Assembly (NCBI GenBank): GCA_937929915.1
Contig: CALFUN010000012.1
Span: forward strand, 48,182-112,181
DNA: 64,000 nucleotides
Reading direction: 5' to 3'
Source: an uncultured Caulobacterales bacterium
GTDB lineage: Bacteria; Pseudomonadota; Alphaproteobacteria; Caulobacterales; Maricaulaceae
In this document: piece by piece, positions 42,515 through 52,600 of the stretch
Layout of the letters: every line of letters starts with the position of its first letter
How positions within the stretch are numbered: position 1 is the first letter of the stretch
The notes under the pieces: model-generated
What the model saw: the letters and a program-made list of their open reading frames with translations, nothing else
Databases searched by the model: none
Told to the model about the DNA's origin: nothing
Made by a program: the position numbers and the translations under genes

Positions 42515-43309
42515 TTATGTGCCTGTAAAGACGGGTTTGCGTTTTTCCATAAACGCGGCAACGCCCTCGGCGTAATCGGAGCTATAGCCGAGTTTGCGCA
42601 TAGCATCACGCTCAAGGTCAAGTTCTTCGGTCAATGTATTTTGTGCAGATTGGCGAATACGTTTTTTAGTTTCAGCTAGGCCCAATGTCGGGCCAGCGGC
42701 GAGTTTTTTGGTCAAGCTTAAGGCGGTGTCCATAAGGCTATCATCATCTACGGCCTTATAAATCATGCCCCAATTCTCCGCCTTTTCGGCAAGGACAGGC
42801 TCGCCTGTTAGTGTAATTGCCATGGCTCTGGCTTGTCCGATAAGACGCGGTAGCACCCATGTCCCGCCTGAATCAGGAATAAGGCCAATATTGGCAAAGG
42901 ATTGAATAAATTTGGCGGATTTGGCGGCCATGACTATATCGCATGCCAGCGCGACATTAGCCCCTGCGCCAGCGGCTACGCCGTTCACCGCGCAGATAAC
43001 AGGAATGGCCATATCAGATAGGCGCGCGACCATAGGATTCCAATATGTCTCGCAAGAATGGCCTAAATCTACGGCCTTCGAGCCCGGAGCAACGGCGCGG
43101 TCATTCAAGTCTTGTCCCGCGCAAAAGCCGCGCCCTGCACCCGTGAGTAATAAAGCGCGAATATCTCTGTCATTTTCAATGACAGTGAGGGCGTCTTGCA
43201 TCTCTTCATGCATCTCAACTGTAAAACTATTGAGGCGGTCTGGGCGATTGAGCGTCAATATTGCTGCGCCGTCTTGAAGGCTTAGAAGAAGTGTTTTGTA
43301 AGCCGTCAT
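42515..43309 (-). CDS. paaG: 1,2-epoxyphenylacetyl-CoA isomerase
   Basis: A 264-residue crotonase-family protein of the PaaG type: oxyanion-hole CAGQDLNDR and AAGAGANVALACD, and the Asp in IGLIPDSGGTW that replaces the second catalytic Glu of hydratases. PaaG isomerises ring-1,2-epoxyphenylacetyl-CoA to oxepin-CoA. I chose ATG 43309 because AAAGGCGGCAATT precedes it; the frame is open eleven codons further up. It is the first gene of the minus-strand unit and shares its promoter region with paaI. Confidence 0.9.
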   Translation of the reverse strand: MTAYKTLLLSLQDGAAILTLNRPDRLNSFTVEMHEEMQDALTVIENDRDIRALLLTGAGRGFCAGQDLNDRAVAPGSKAVDLGHSCETYWNPMVARLSDMAIPVICAVNGVAAGAGANVALACDIVMAAKSAKFIQSFANIGLIPDSGGTWVLPRLIGQARAMAITLTGEPVLAEKAENWGMIYKAVDDDSLMDTALSLTKKLAAGPTLGLAETKKRIRQSAQNTLTEELDLERDAMRKLGYSSDYAEGVAAFMEKRKPVFTGT

Positions 43310-43394
43310 AATTGCCGCCTTTGAAATGAAGAACTGCGCCAATGTGGTATTTTATATTTGGCGGTTTATTTTATAATGCGAAGCTTTATAATAA

Positions 43395-43408
43395 ACCGAA
43401 CGAACGGT
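43395..43408. promoter_or_regulatory. Predicted PaaR operator between paaG and paaI
   Basis: The 14-bp sequence ACCGAACGAACGGT exactly fits the ACCG-NN-CG-NN-CGGT core reported for TetR-type PaaR repressors. It lies 86 bases from the paaG start and 17 bases from the paaI start, so it can control both divergent units. Confidence 0.72.
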
Positions 43409-43425
43409 CAATTAATAGATATTTT

Positions 43426-43872
43426 ATGACAGAGAATGATAAATTTGCGCAAAGGATTGCACGCCATATGCTGTCCGAAGAAGGTACAGGGCCCGCTTGG
43501 GGTATTGATTACGAAGATGGCGGTGTGGGTTGGTCACAAATTAGTTTTACCGTCAAAGATGATATGCTCAATGGCCACGGCACTATTCATGGCGGTATGT
43601 TATTTGCGCTTGCGGATACGGCGCTGGCCTATGCGTGTAATTCTCGTAATGATCGCAGCGTTGCGCAACAAGCGTCTATCGCCTTTTTAAGCCCTGCTTT
43701 GGCAGGAGAAAAAGTGACGGCTACGGCGCGTGAAGAAGCTCTTCAAGGGCGCTCAGGGGTTTATAATGTCGCTGTCACGGGCGAAGATGGGCGTATGCTG
43801 GCGACGTTTCAAGGCTTATCGCGCACCATACGCGGGCACATTATTGAAACTAAAAATGAACAGGAAAACTGA
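43426..43872 (+). CDS. paaI: Hydroxyphenylacetyl-CoA thioesterase
   Basis: A 148-residue hot-dog thioesterase. GHGTIHGGMLFALADTALAYACNSR is the PaaI signature, with the catalytic Asp in ALADTA. PaaI removes CoA from dead-end hydroxyphenylacetyl-CoA and frees trapped CoA. I chose ATG 43426 since the frame further upstream crosses the operator. It overlaps the thiolase gene (TGATG). Confidence 0.9.
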   Translation: MTENDKFAQRIARHMLSEEGTGPAWGIDYEDGGVGWSQISFTVKDDMLNGHGTIHGGMLFALADTALAYACNSRNDRSVAQQASIAFLSPALAGEKVTATAREEALQGRSGVYNVAVTGEDGRMLATFQGLSRTIRGHIIETKNEQEN

Positions 43873-45074
43873 TGAAAACGGCTTATATTTGTGATGCTAT
43901 CCGAACACCGATTGGCCGTTTTGGCGGAAGTTTAGCGACTATACGCGCAGATGATTTGGCCGCTATCCCGCTTAAGGCATTGAAAGCGCGGAATAGCAAT
44001 ATTGATTGGGATAATGTTGATGATGTGATTTTGGGCTGCGCCAATCAAGCGGGCGAAGATAACCGCAATGTTGCGCGTATGGCCGCGCTTTTAGCGGGGT
44101 TTGGGCAGGCTGTACCAGGCACAACAGTGAACCGTCTTTGCGGCTCTGGTATGGATAGTATCATCATGGCGAGCCATGCGGTTATGGCAGGGGATGCGGA
44201 TATGATCATCGCTGGCGGTGTGGAAAGCATGACGCGCGCGCCTTATGTCATGAGTAAATCTCCAACAGCCTTTTCGCGCCAAGCGCAAATGTTTGATACC
44301 TCGATTGGATGGCGTTTCACTAATCCAGAACTTGAAAAAGTTTATGGGGCTGAAGGCATGCCTAAAACTGCGGAAAATGTGGCAGAAGATTTTAACATCA
44401 CACGTGAAGATCAAGACCTATTTGCAAAAAACTCGCAAGATAAAGCCGAAGCTGCGATTAAATCGGGACGTTTGGCAAAAGAAATTATCCCTGTTTCTAT
44501 TCCTCGCCGCAGGCAAGAAGATTTGATCTTTGATACGGATGAACATCCGCGCAATAGCTCCCTTGAAACTTTGGCGAAATTAAAGCCATTTGTCAAAGCA
44601 GATGGAACAATCACGGCGGCCAATGCCTCTGGTGTTAATGACGGCGCAGCGGCGGTGATCGTGGCGTCTGAGGCAGGTGTTAAGCGCCATGGCTTGACCC
44701 CGCGGGCGCGTTTTGTGACGGGCGCAGCGGTTGGGGTGGAGCCTCGTATTATGGGCATTGGGCCAGCGCCTGCCTCGCAAAAAGTCCTAGCCAAAGCGAA
44801 ACTGGATATAAAAAATATGGATGTGGTGGAGATTAACGAAGCTTTTGCATCACAATCTTTAGCAACGTTGCGTATGCTCGGTTTGGCAGATGATGCACCG
44901 CATGTGAACCCAAATGGCGGTGCCATTGCGCTGGGACATCCGCTTGGTATGTCAGGTACGCGTATCGTTATGAGCGCAATAGAAGAATTGCATTATAAAG
45001 GCGGAGATATGGCACTTGCGGCGATGTGTATCGGGGTTGGCCAAGGTATCGCCTCAATCTATGCTAAGGTTTAA
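43872..45074 (+). CDS. paaJ: 3-oxoadipyl-CoA / 3-oxo-5,6-dehydrosuberyl-CoA thiolase
   Basis: A 400-residue thiolase of the PcaF/PaaJ group: Cys90 in VNRLCGSGMDS, His in GGAIALGHPLGMSG, Cys in AAMCIGVGQG. AYICDAIRTPIGRFGGSLA is typical. PaaJ carries out two thiolytic steps at the end of the phenylacetate route, releasing acetyl-CoA and succinyl-CoA. The one-base overlap with paaI and the flanking paa genes favour PaaJ over the protocatechuate-pathway PcaF. The hydroxyacyl-CoA dehydrogenase and hydratase (PaaH, PaaF) are not in the window. Confidence 0.88.
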   Translation: MKTAYICDAIRTPIGRFGGSLATIRADDLAAIPLKALKARNSNIDWDNVDDVILGCANQAGEDNRNVARMAALLAGFGQAVPGTTVNRLCGSGMDSIIMASHAVMAGDADMIIAGGVESMTRAPYVMSKSPTAFSRQAQMFDTSIGWRFTNPELEKVYGAEGMPKTAENVAEDFNITREDQDLFAKNSQDKAEAAIKSGRLAKEIIPVSIPRRRQEDLIFDTDEHPRNSSLETLAKLKPFVKADGTITAANASGVNDGAAAVIVASEAGVKRHGLTPRARFVTGAAVGVEPRIMGIGPAPASQKVLAKAKLDIKNMDVVEINEAFASQSLATLRMLGLADDAPHVNPNGGAIALGHPLGMSGTRIVMSAIEELHYKGGDMALAAMCIGVGQGIASIYAKV

Positions 45075-45150
45075 CGTATAAGCGCGGCGCTGCGCTAAAG
45101 CGAAAAACGGTGTGAGTTAACATTAAAGTTACTGACTTATCAATTCATTG

Positions 45151-45164
45151 ACCGATCGGTCGAT
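45151..45164. promoter_or_regulatory. Predicted PaaR operator upstream of paaA
   Basis: ACCGATCGGTCGAT matches the PaaR core with one mismatch in the right arm. It overlaps a perfect 12-bp palindrome, GACCGATCGGTC (45150-45161). It lies 45 bases before paaA in the 135-base gap after paaJ, and suggests a separate promoter for paaABCDE. Confidence 0.65.
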
Positions 45165-45209
45165 TTATTGTAAAGAGCTTGCGAAACTTAAATAGCCGAG
45201 GTGAATATC

Positions 45210-46202
45210 ATGTATGCACAAATGGTAAAAGCAACAGGAAAGGGTGTGAAAACCCGCGAGCAGATGGACGAAAATGAGCGCCATTTCCAAGACCGTATTG
45301 ATAATGATATTAAAATTGAAGCCAAAGACTGGATGCCAGAGGGGTATCGCAAAACACTCAAGCGTCAAATATCGCAACACGCCCATTCAGAGATTGTCGG
45401 GCAATTACCTGAAGGGAATTGGATTACGCGCGCACCGACATTAGAGCGTAAAACTATTCTCTTGGCAAAAGTTCAAGATGAGGCGGGCCATGGGCTATAT
45501 TTATATTGCGCGGCTGAAACGCTGGGTATTTCTCGCGATGAAATGACAGAGCAGCTTTTGAGCGGCAAGGCAAAATACTCCTCTATTTTTAATTACCCGA
45601 CATTGACTTGGGCCGATATGGGGGCGATTGGCTGGCTTGTCGACGGGGCAGCGATTATGAACCAAGTGCCGCTGCAATATTGCTCTTACGGCCCATATGC
45701 GCGCGCAATGGTGCGGATTTGCAAAGAAGAGAGCTTTCATCAACGCCAAGGCTTTGATATTATGAATGTACTTGCCAAAGGCTCCGAGGCGCAAAAGGCA
45801 ATGGCGCAAGATGCACTCAATCGGTGGTGGTGGCCTGCGCTGATGATGTTCGGCCCGTCAGATGCGGATAGCGTCCATAGCGCGCAAAGCTTTGCATGGA
45901 ACATCAAACAAAATTCAAATGATGAGTTACGCCAAAAATTTGTAGATCAAACTGTGCCGCAAGCTGAATTTTTAGGGCTTAACGTGCCAGATTCTGATCT
46001 GAAATGGAACGATAAAAAAAATGGATATGATTTTGGCGCGATAAATTGGGATGAGTTTTTCGCCGTTATTGCTGGGGATGGCCCGTGTAATAAAGAACGT
46101 CTTGGCGCACGTCAAAAGGCATGGAATGACGGGGCGTGGTTCCGCGAAGCGCTAATCGTAAATGCAGAAAAAAGAGCGGCCTGCAAACAAGCAGCTGAAT
46201 AG
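45210..46202 (+). CDS. paaA: Phenylacetyl-CoA epoxidase catalytic subunit
   Basis: A 330-residue di-iron monooxygenase subunit. The iron-binding helices contain [10 protein letters not shown] and [10 protein letters not shown] (ExxH pairs). PaaA forms ring-1,2-epoxyphenylacetyl-CoA with PaaB, C and E. I chose ATG 45210 since CGAGGTGA lies at normal spacing; GTG 45201 in the same frame is an alternative. paaB follows after 55 bases. Confidence 0.95.
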   Translation: MYAQMVKATGKGVKTREQMDENERHFQDRIDNDIKIEAKDWMPEGYRKTLKRQISQHAHSEIVGQLPEGNWITRAPTLERKTILLAKVQDEAGHGLYLYCAAETLGISRDEMTEQLLSGKAKYSSIFNYPTLTWADMGAIGWLVDGAAIMNQVPLQYCSYGPYARAMVRICKEESFHQRQGFDIMNVLAKGSEAQKAMAQDALNRWWWPALMMFGPSDADSVHSAQSFAWNIKQNSNDELRQKFVDQTVPQAEFLGLNVPDSDLKWNDKKNGYDFGAINWDEFFAVIAGDGPCNKERLGARQKAWNDGAWFREALIVNAEKRAACKQAAE

Positions 46203-46257
46203 TAAAGCCTTTTACGCGCTTATTCATAGGCTTTAAAATAATATACTGGAAACCATT

Positions 46258-46548
46258 ATGTCTCAGAAAAATGAGTGGCCCCTTTGGGAAATTTTCGTGC
46301 GTGGTCAACATGGCCTCGCGCATCGGCATGTCGGCAGTTTGCATGCCGCTGATGCTGAAATGGCATTAAATAATGCTAGAGATGTTTACACGCGCCGCAA
46401 TGAAGGTCTGTCAATTTGGTGTGTGCCAGCCGCCGCGATTACCGCGAGTGCGCCCTCTGAGAAAGGCCCATTATTTGAACCGTCGAATTCAAAGGTTTAT
46501 CGTCATCCGACATTTTACGATATTCCTAAAGAAATTGGGAACATGTAA
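46258..46548 (+). CDS. paaB: Phenylacetyl-CoA epoxidase subunit PaaB
   Basis: A 96-residue protein of the usual PaaB length. WPLWEIFVRGQHGLAHRHVGSLHA and ARDVYTRRNEGLSIW are diagnostic. PaaB is a small structural subunit that bridges PaaAC units in the epoxidase. The stop overlaps the paaC start (TAATG). Confidence 0.95.
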   Translation: MSQKNEWPLWEIFVRGQHGLAHRHVGSLHAADAEMALNNARDVYTRRNEGLSIWCVPAAAITASAPSEKGPLFEPSNSKVYRHPTFYDIPKEIGNM

Positions 46549-47312
46549 TGTCTGCTCAGTCTCAAAAAAATCTTCAGCAATATGTGCTGCGTTTAGCTGA
46601 TAATGCGCTTATCATCGGTCAGCGCCTTTCCGAATGGTGCGGGCACGCACCTGCGCTAGAAGAAGATATTGCCACGGCGAATACGGCGTTGGATTTAATT
46701 GGCCAAGCCCGTAATTGGTTTGCTTATGCTTCAGAACTAGATACCGATGGGCGCAGCGAAGATCAATTAGCGCTTCTCAGAGATGAGCGAGATTATTTAA
46801 ATGTACTACTCGTTGAACAGCCTAATGGCGATTATGGCAATACGTTGATGCGACAATTCATTTTTGATATTTGGCATTTTTATCTCTTGGAAGGACTAAC
46901 ACGTTCGGCTGATGCGACGATTTCAGCGATTGCAGAAAAATCTATCAAAGAAGTCAATTACCATGTCTCGCGCAGCTCGGATTTAATTATTCGTTTGGGT
47001 AATGGCACAGAAGAAAGCCACGGCAAATTACAAGAGGCTTTGAATAACTTATGGAGATATTCGGGCGAGCTTACACTGTCAGATGCGTTAGATGATGAGA
47101 TGTTAGCTTTAGGCATAGGTGCAGATTTGTCGGGTGTTGAGCGTAAATTTCAAGCCGCAATTACGCGCGGTTTTCACGAGGCCAGTCTCGTTGCGCCAAA
47201 AATCGGTTATATGCAACGCGGCGGTAAAACGGGCGTGCATAGTGAAAGCATGGGCCGCCTATTAGCGGAGATGCAAGTCATGCAGCGCAGCCATCCAAAT
47301 CTGACTTGGTAG
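46548..47312 (+). CDS. paaC: Phenylacetyl-CoA epoxidase structural subunit
   Basis: A 254-residue ferritin-like subunit homologous to PaaA but without a full iron site. EEDIATANTALDLIGQARNW and FIFDIWHFYLLEGL are typical of PaaC. It supports PaaA in the epoxidase core. It overlaps paaB by one base and ends two bases before paaD. Confidence 0.95.
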   Translation: MSAQSQKNLQQYVLRLADNALIIGQRLSEWCGHAPALEEDIATANTALDLIGQARNWFAYASELDTDGRSEDQLALLRDERDYLNVLLVEQPNGDYGNTLMRQFIFDIWHFYLLEGLTRSADATISAIAEKSIKEVNYHVSRSSDLIIRLGNGTEESHGKLQEALNNLWRYSGELTLSDALDDEMLALGIGADLSGVERKFQAAITRGFHEASLVAPKIGYMQRGGKTGVHSESMGRLLAEMQVMQRSHPNLTW

Positions 47313-47313
47313 C

Positions 47314-47841
47314 ATGGGTAAACGGCTTAACACTCAATATGAAAAGCGGCCAGATATTGCGCAAATATGGGCTTGGTTAGAAGATGTGCCTGATCCTGAA
47401 ATCCCAGCCGTCTCTGTTGTTGATCTTGGTATTATTCGGGATGTTGTCTGGAATAAAGATAGGCTTAAAGTGACATTGACGCCGACATATTCTGGATGTC
47501 CGGCAACGGGTGTTATCACGCTGGATGTACAAACGGCTTTGCTAAAGCATGGTCTGGATTCAGTAGACATTATTAATCAAATGACGCCGCCATGGACAAC
47601 GGATTGGATCAGTCATATAGGCCGCGAAAAACTGAAAGCTTATGGTATCGCCCCGCCTGTGGGAGAGGCGTCTTGCGCAGGCATGCTCCGTCTTGGCGCG
47701 GCAGACATGCCCGATATTCAATGCCCAAGATGTGACTCTCTGAAAACAGAATTGGTCAGTCAATTTGGGTCAACACCGTGCAAAGCAAGCTATCGCTGCA
47801 AGAATTGCCTAGAGCCATTCGACTATTTTAAGACTTATTAG
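47314..47841 (+). CDS. paaD: PaaD, DUF59-family protein for epoxidase maturation
   Basis: A 175-residue protein with an N-terminal MIP18/DUF59 domain (DVPDPEIPAVSVVDLGIIRD, TPTYSGCPATGVI) and a C-terminal zinc ribbon (CPRCDS and CKNC). PaaD is needed for PaaABCE activity, probably in iron-sulfur or di-iron assembly. It lies between paaC and paaE. Confidence 0.94.
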   Translation: MGKRLNTQYEKRPDIAQIWAWLEDVPDPEIPAVSVVDLGIIRDVVWNKDRLKVTLTPTYSGCPATGVITLDVQTALLKHGLDSVDIINQMTPPWTTDWISHIGREKLKAYGIAPPVGEASCAGMLRLGAADMPDIQCPRCDSLKTELVSQFGSTPCKASYRCKNCLEPFDYFKTY

Positions 47842-47851
47842 AGGGCCAATC

Positions 47852-48925
47852 ATGGCACGTTTCTACCCATTAACAATTACGCATATTAAAAAAGACACGC
47901 GGGATTCCGTTGTCCTTACGCTTATGCCGCCGAAGGAGGTGGCTGGCGAATTTAACTTTATCCAAGGGCAATATCTAACATTTAGAAAAGAATTTGCGGG
48001 CGAGGATTTACGCCGCTCTTATTCTATTTGTTCTGGGGTTAATGATAAGGCTTTGCGCGTCGCTATTAAAAAAGTTGATGGGGGCTGGTTTTCAACATGG
48101 GCAAATGAAGATTTGAAAATCGGCGATACATTAGATGCTATGCCGCCTAATGGAAAATTTTATGCGCATATAGAGCCTAAAATAAGCAAGCATTATCTGG
48201 CCTTTGCGATTGGCTCAGGCATTACGCCGATACTCAGCATTATTAAAACAGTTTTGGATGATGAACCTTTATCCAGTTTCACACTGGTTTATGGCAACCG
48301 CTCTGCCAATACGATTATGTTTAAAGAAGAGCTGGATGATTTAAAAAATACTTATATGGAACGGTTTAGTCTTTTGCATATCTTAAAAAATGATGCAGGC
48401 GATATTGATTTATTTAATGGACGTATCGATCAGGAAAAATGCGATAGGCTTTTTGCGACATGGATAGATGTCAAACAAGCGGATATAGCCTTTATTTGCG
48501 GCCCTGAATCTATGATGTTGACTGTAAGAGATAGTTTAAAATCTCATGGCATGGATGAGAAAAATATCAAATTTGAGCTTTTCGCATCTGTGCGGCCTAA
48601 ACAAGCGCGTGCGAAATCTGATGTCAATATTGATGGCGAGAAAAAAGTAAAAGCTACAATTATACTGGATGGCACAACACGTATCATTCAAATGCCTGCA
48701 AAAGATATGTCAGTTCTTGAAGCCGCGATAGAGAATAAAATAGATGTTCCGTTTTCATGCCGCGCGGGTGTGTGTTCAACCTGTTCGGCGAAGGTCGTAA
48801 AGGGTGAAGTTGAAATGACATCAAATTACGGCCTTGAAGATTACGAGGTTGAGCGCGGCCTTGTTTTAACGTGCCAATCTTTCCCGCTCACAGATGAAAT
48901 TATAATTGATTATGATCAGCATTAA
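47852..48925 (+). CDS. paaE: Phenylacetyl-CoA epoxidase reductase
   Basis: A 357-residue reductase: an FAD domain (LRRSYSICSGV), an NAD(P) domain (AIGSGITPILSI; ICGPESMM) and a C-terminal plant-type 2Fe-2S domain (CRAGVCSTCSAKVVKG, final Cys in LTCQSFP). It passes electrons from NADPH to PaaA. It is the last gene of the paaABCDE unit and faces the minus-strand amidotransferase gene. Confidence 0.94.
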   Translation: MARFYPLTITHIKKDTRDSVVLTLMPPKEVAGEFNFIQGQYLTFRKEFAGEDLRRSYSICSGVNDKALRVAIKKVDGGWFSTWANEDLKIGDTLDAMPPNGKFYAHIEPKISKHYLAFAIGSGITPILSIIKTVLDDEPLSSFTLVYGNRSANTIMFKEELDDLKNTYMERFSLLHILKNDAGDIDLFNGRIDQEKCDRLFATWIDVKQADIAFICGPESMMLTVRDSLKSHGMDEKNIKFELFASVRPKQARAKSDVNIDGEKKVKATIILDGTTRIIQMPAKDMSVLEAAIENKIDVPFSCRAGVCSTCSAKVVKGEVEMTSNYGLEDYEVERGLVLTCQSFPLTDEIIIDYDQH

Positions 48926-48950
48926 GCCAGCGTCTCAGCGAGATAATTAA

Positions 48951-49643
48951 TTAATTTGTTTGCGCAAGGAATGTTTTTATCAAGCTTTGAATAATGTGCG
49001 GGTGAATATCTTTTTTAAGACTTAATTCTGATCGCTGCGCCATGTCTTCATCTATTGTATTGCCGCGTCTTAAATGAATTAAATCTTGCACAAAGTCTTT
49101 GGAAAATTCAGGATGTGGCTGAAAGCTTAAGGCTTTATTGGCGTAACGCAGTCCTGCATGGGGACAAAAATCAGAGCTTGCAATCGTTATGGCATCTTTG
49201 GGCGGTGTGATAACTTGATCTTGGTGCCATGCACATAAGGATATTGTCTGTGCTAGGGTGCCCGCTTGTGCAAGATTGTAATCCATAACGCCAATACCAA
49301 AGCCTTTTTCGCTTTTTATGACTTTGCCGCCAAGGGCTTGGGCCATAATTTGATGCCCGAAGCATAGGCCAAGCATTTTAATATTTTTGGCGTAAGCTCT
49401 GCGTATAAGTCTTTCGAGCGGCGCTATCCAATCATGATCTTCATAGACGCCGTGGGGCGAGCCTGTGATAATGAATAGGTCATATATGTCGAGTGTCTCT
49501 GGGAAAATATTATCTAATATGGCGTAAGTCTTGGCTTCATTTGGCGTGCGGCCAAGCAAAGCTTTACACATATCATCATAATCGCCATGCGCGTCCATAA
49601 GCGGCTTGGGACTACGGCCCGTTTGTAAAACAGCTATTTTCAA
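48951..49643 (-). CDS. Class I glutamine amidotransferase (GMP synthase-like domain protein)
   Basis: A 230-residue stand-alone class I glutamine amidotransferase. The nucleophilic Cys is in MLGLCFGHQIMAQALGG, and His and Glu lie in SFQPHPEFS. The proteins of this group are often called GMP synthase-like but lack the ATP pyrophosphatase domain, so GMP synthesis is not expected; some hydrolyse gamma-glutamyl compounds. It begins eight bases after putA, so it may be co-transcribed with it. Confidence 0.82.
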   Translation of the reverse strand: MKIAVLQTGRSPKPLMDAHGDYDDMCKALLGRTPNEAKTYAILDNIFPETLDIYDLFIITGSPHGVYEDHDWIAPLERLIRRAYAKNIKMLGLCFGHQIMAQALGGKVIKSEKGFGIGVMDYNLAQAGTLAQTISLCAWHQDQVITPPKDAITIASSDFCPHAGLRYANKALSFQPHPEFSKDFVQDLIHLRRGNTIDEDMAQRSELSLKKDIHPHIIQSLIKTFLAQTN

Positions 49644-49651
49644 AATGTCAC

Positions 49652-52600
49652 CTACTGCGCCAGTAAGCTAGCATTGCCGCCAGCCGCTGTTGTATTAATC
49701 GTGATTGTGCGCTCAATCACAAAGCGCTCTATGTCATCATTGACGCTTAATATAGGCAGAATAACACCTTTACGTCTCGCCATGCGCGCAGCAATGTCTT
49801 GGCGGTGACTGCCATCGGCAATAACTCCGTCAATATCTTTATCTATGTAAGTCATACCCTCTTGTAAGGATATGAATGTCACGGGTTTCATATGTGGGTC
49901 TTTGCTCATCGCTTTAAGACGCGCTTTAATAGGCTCGGGGTCATCTGTAGCGATAATTAATTGATTACCGCTTATCGTAGCCATAGATATTTGCCGCTGG
50001 GTTATATCTATATCTTCATGTGCAAATAGTAAGAGCGTGCCTCTTGGATGAAAATGAAGTGTATTTGTCTCGCCTGTTGGGCCAGGTAAAGTGATTGTGT
50101 CACCGTGTTTATTACCATTACGGAAAGGCGCTTTTTGAGTATCTGGCTTGGATAGACGCATCATGTAAAGCGGCCCGCCAGCTTTTGGCCCAGTTCCTGA
50201 TAGACCTTCACCGCCAAAAGGCTGCACGCCGACAACTGCGCCGATTTGATTGCGGTTCACATATAAATTGCCAATATGTGCGTGCTGACTGACATGTTCA
50301 ATACGGCTATCAATGCGCGTATGTAGCCCCATAGTTAGCCCGTAACCCAGCCCGTTTATGTCATCTATTAATTTATCTAACATGCCCGATTTATATCGTG
50401 TAATGTGTAAAATTGGGCCAAACTTTTCATCTAACATATGGGCCGGCGATGGAATTTCAAAGGCTGTAGGGCGTATAAAATATCCAGTCTTAGGTTTGGG
50501 TGTATTTTTGGTATGTCCAATTTTTTCCCATTTAAGACTTTGCTCGCTGATATAATTTTCCAGCATAGAGCGGGCATCGGCATTAATAACGGGGCCAATA
50601 TCAATCGCGAGTTTTTCAGGGTTGCCGAGCGATAACACCTCCATAGATCCAGACAACATTTTGATGAAATCATCGGCTATTTCGTCTTGCAGGCAGACTA
50701 AGCGGCAGGCAGAACAGCGCTGCCCTGCGCTCTGAAACCCTGATGCGACAACATCACTAACGGCTTGTTCTAGCAAAGCCGTCGAGTCGACAATCATGGC
50801 ATTTAATCCGCCAGTTTCTGCAATGAACGGAATGGTTGCTCTGTCAGTATCTGCCAGCGTTTTTGCGATACGTTTCGCTGTAGCTATCGAGCCTGTGAAA
50901 CATATACCGTCAATTTCGGGTGAGGCGCTCAGGGCTGCGCCGATGACAGCCCCGCTACCGATGGTTAAATGCAGTGCATCTTTTGGCACGCCGCAATCAT
51001 GTAAGATTTTGACGGCCTCATAGGCGATTAAAGGTGTGTGTTCGGCGGGTTTGCAAATCACGCAATTTCCTGCCGCTAGAGAGGCGCTGACTTGCCCTAG
51101 AAAAATTGCGAGCGGAAAATTCCACGGAGAAATACACGCGATAGTCCCAAGGGCTTTGCGGGTCTCAAACTTATCTGTTTGTGCTTGCAGACTGTAATAG
51201 CGTAAAAAGTCCACGGCCTCTCGGACTTCTGAAATGGCATCTAGCCAGGTTTTCCCTGCTTCTTTCACACATAACACCATGAAATAATCCATCTGGGCCT
51301 CAAGCCTATCGGCTGCGCGCATGAGGCATGCAGCGCGCTGCGCGGCTGGTATATTGGCCCAGCTTGATGTTTTTGCGGCCTGAAGCGCTATAGCTAAATC
51401 AGGTTTTGTCGCATGGCTTGCGGTGCCGATAAGTTCATCTGGCTGGGCAGGATTATAAATAATATCGTTATTGTCTTTATGGCTTTCATCAGGTTTTTTG
51501 CCGTTAATAATCGAATGGGCTGATATATTTAAGGGTGTATGGGTAAGGCTCTCCAAATGCACGGCAGTCACGGCTTGTGTGTAATCTAATCCTTTGGCTG
51601 CAAGGCGCTGGCCGCTAAACATATCTCGCGGGGCCGTGATAGCGGGATTGGCTGCGACTGCATTTGATAATGTATGTTCAACAGGATCGCGGGCTATATC
51701 GTCTATTTTTACTCGCTCATCTAAAAGTTGATTGACGAAACTACTATTAGCCCCGTTTTCTAACAAGCGCCGTACGAGATAGGGCAATAAGTCTTTATAA
51801 GCGCCTACGGGCGCGTAGATGCGGCTAGGGACATGTGTGCGTTTCATGATTTCGCGGTGCAAAACTTCGCCCATGCCGTGAAGGCGCTGAAATTCGAAAC
51901 CCGTATAATCTTTATTTTCACCGCCGGAGGCCATATGCAAAATAGCTGACATGCTTGAGGCATTATGCGTGGCAAATTGCGGGAAAACAATCTCGCGATT
52001 ATCTAGCAAAACTCTGGCGCAGGCGAGATAGGACAGGTCCGTATTTTCCTTGCGGGTAAACACTGGATAACTTTCAAGCCCCATTTCCTGTGCCCGTTTA
52101 ATTTCCATATCCCAATAAGCGCCTTTGACCAGACGGATACAAAATTTGCGGTTCGCTGCGCGGGCGCTCGCAAGCAAGTGCTGTATCGTCACCATTGCGC
52201 GGCGCTGGTAAGCTTGAACAACAATCGCAAGACCATCCCAATTTGCAAGATCTTTATCTTCAAGTAAGGCTTTTGCGACGAGCATAGAGACTTCAAGACG
52301 GTCGGCTTCTTCGGCGTCAATGGTCAAGCCCATATTGGCCGCTTTGGCAGCCAGTGCCATGGGTTTTAGGCTGTCTAGCAAAGCAGGGACGCATAAATCC
52401 CTTTGATTATATTCATAGCGTGGGTGCAATGCAGAGAGCTTGACTGAAATTCCGGGCGCGGCAGCGCTGCTTGCATATTGGTTTGACTTTTTGGCTAATG
52501 TGTCAATCGCATATTGGTAATTTTGGCGGTAGCGCTCTGCATCTTCTAAGGTATGCGCTGCCTCGCCAAGCATATCATAGGAAAATGAAAAACCGACCTT

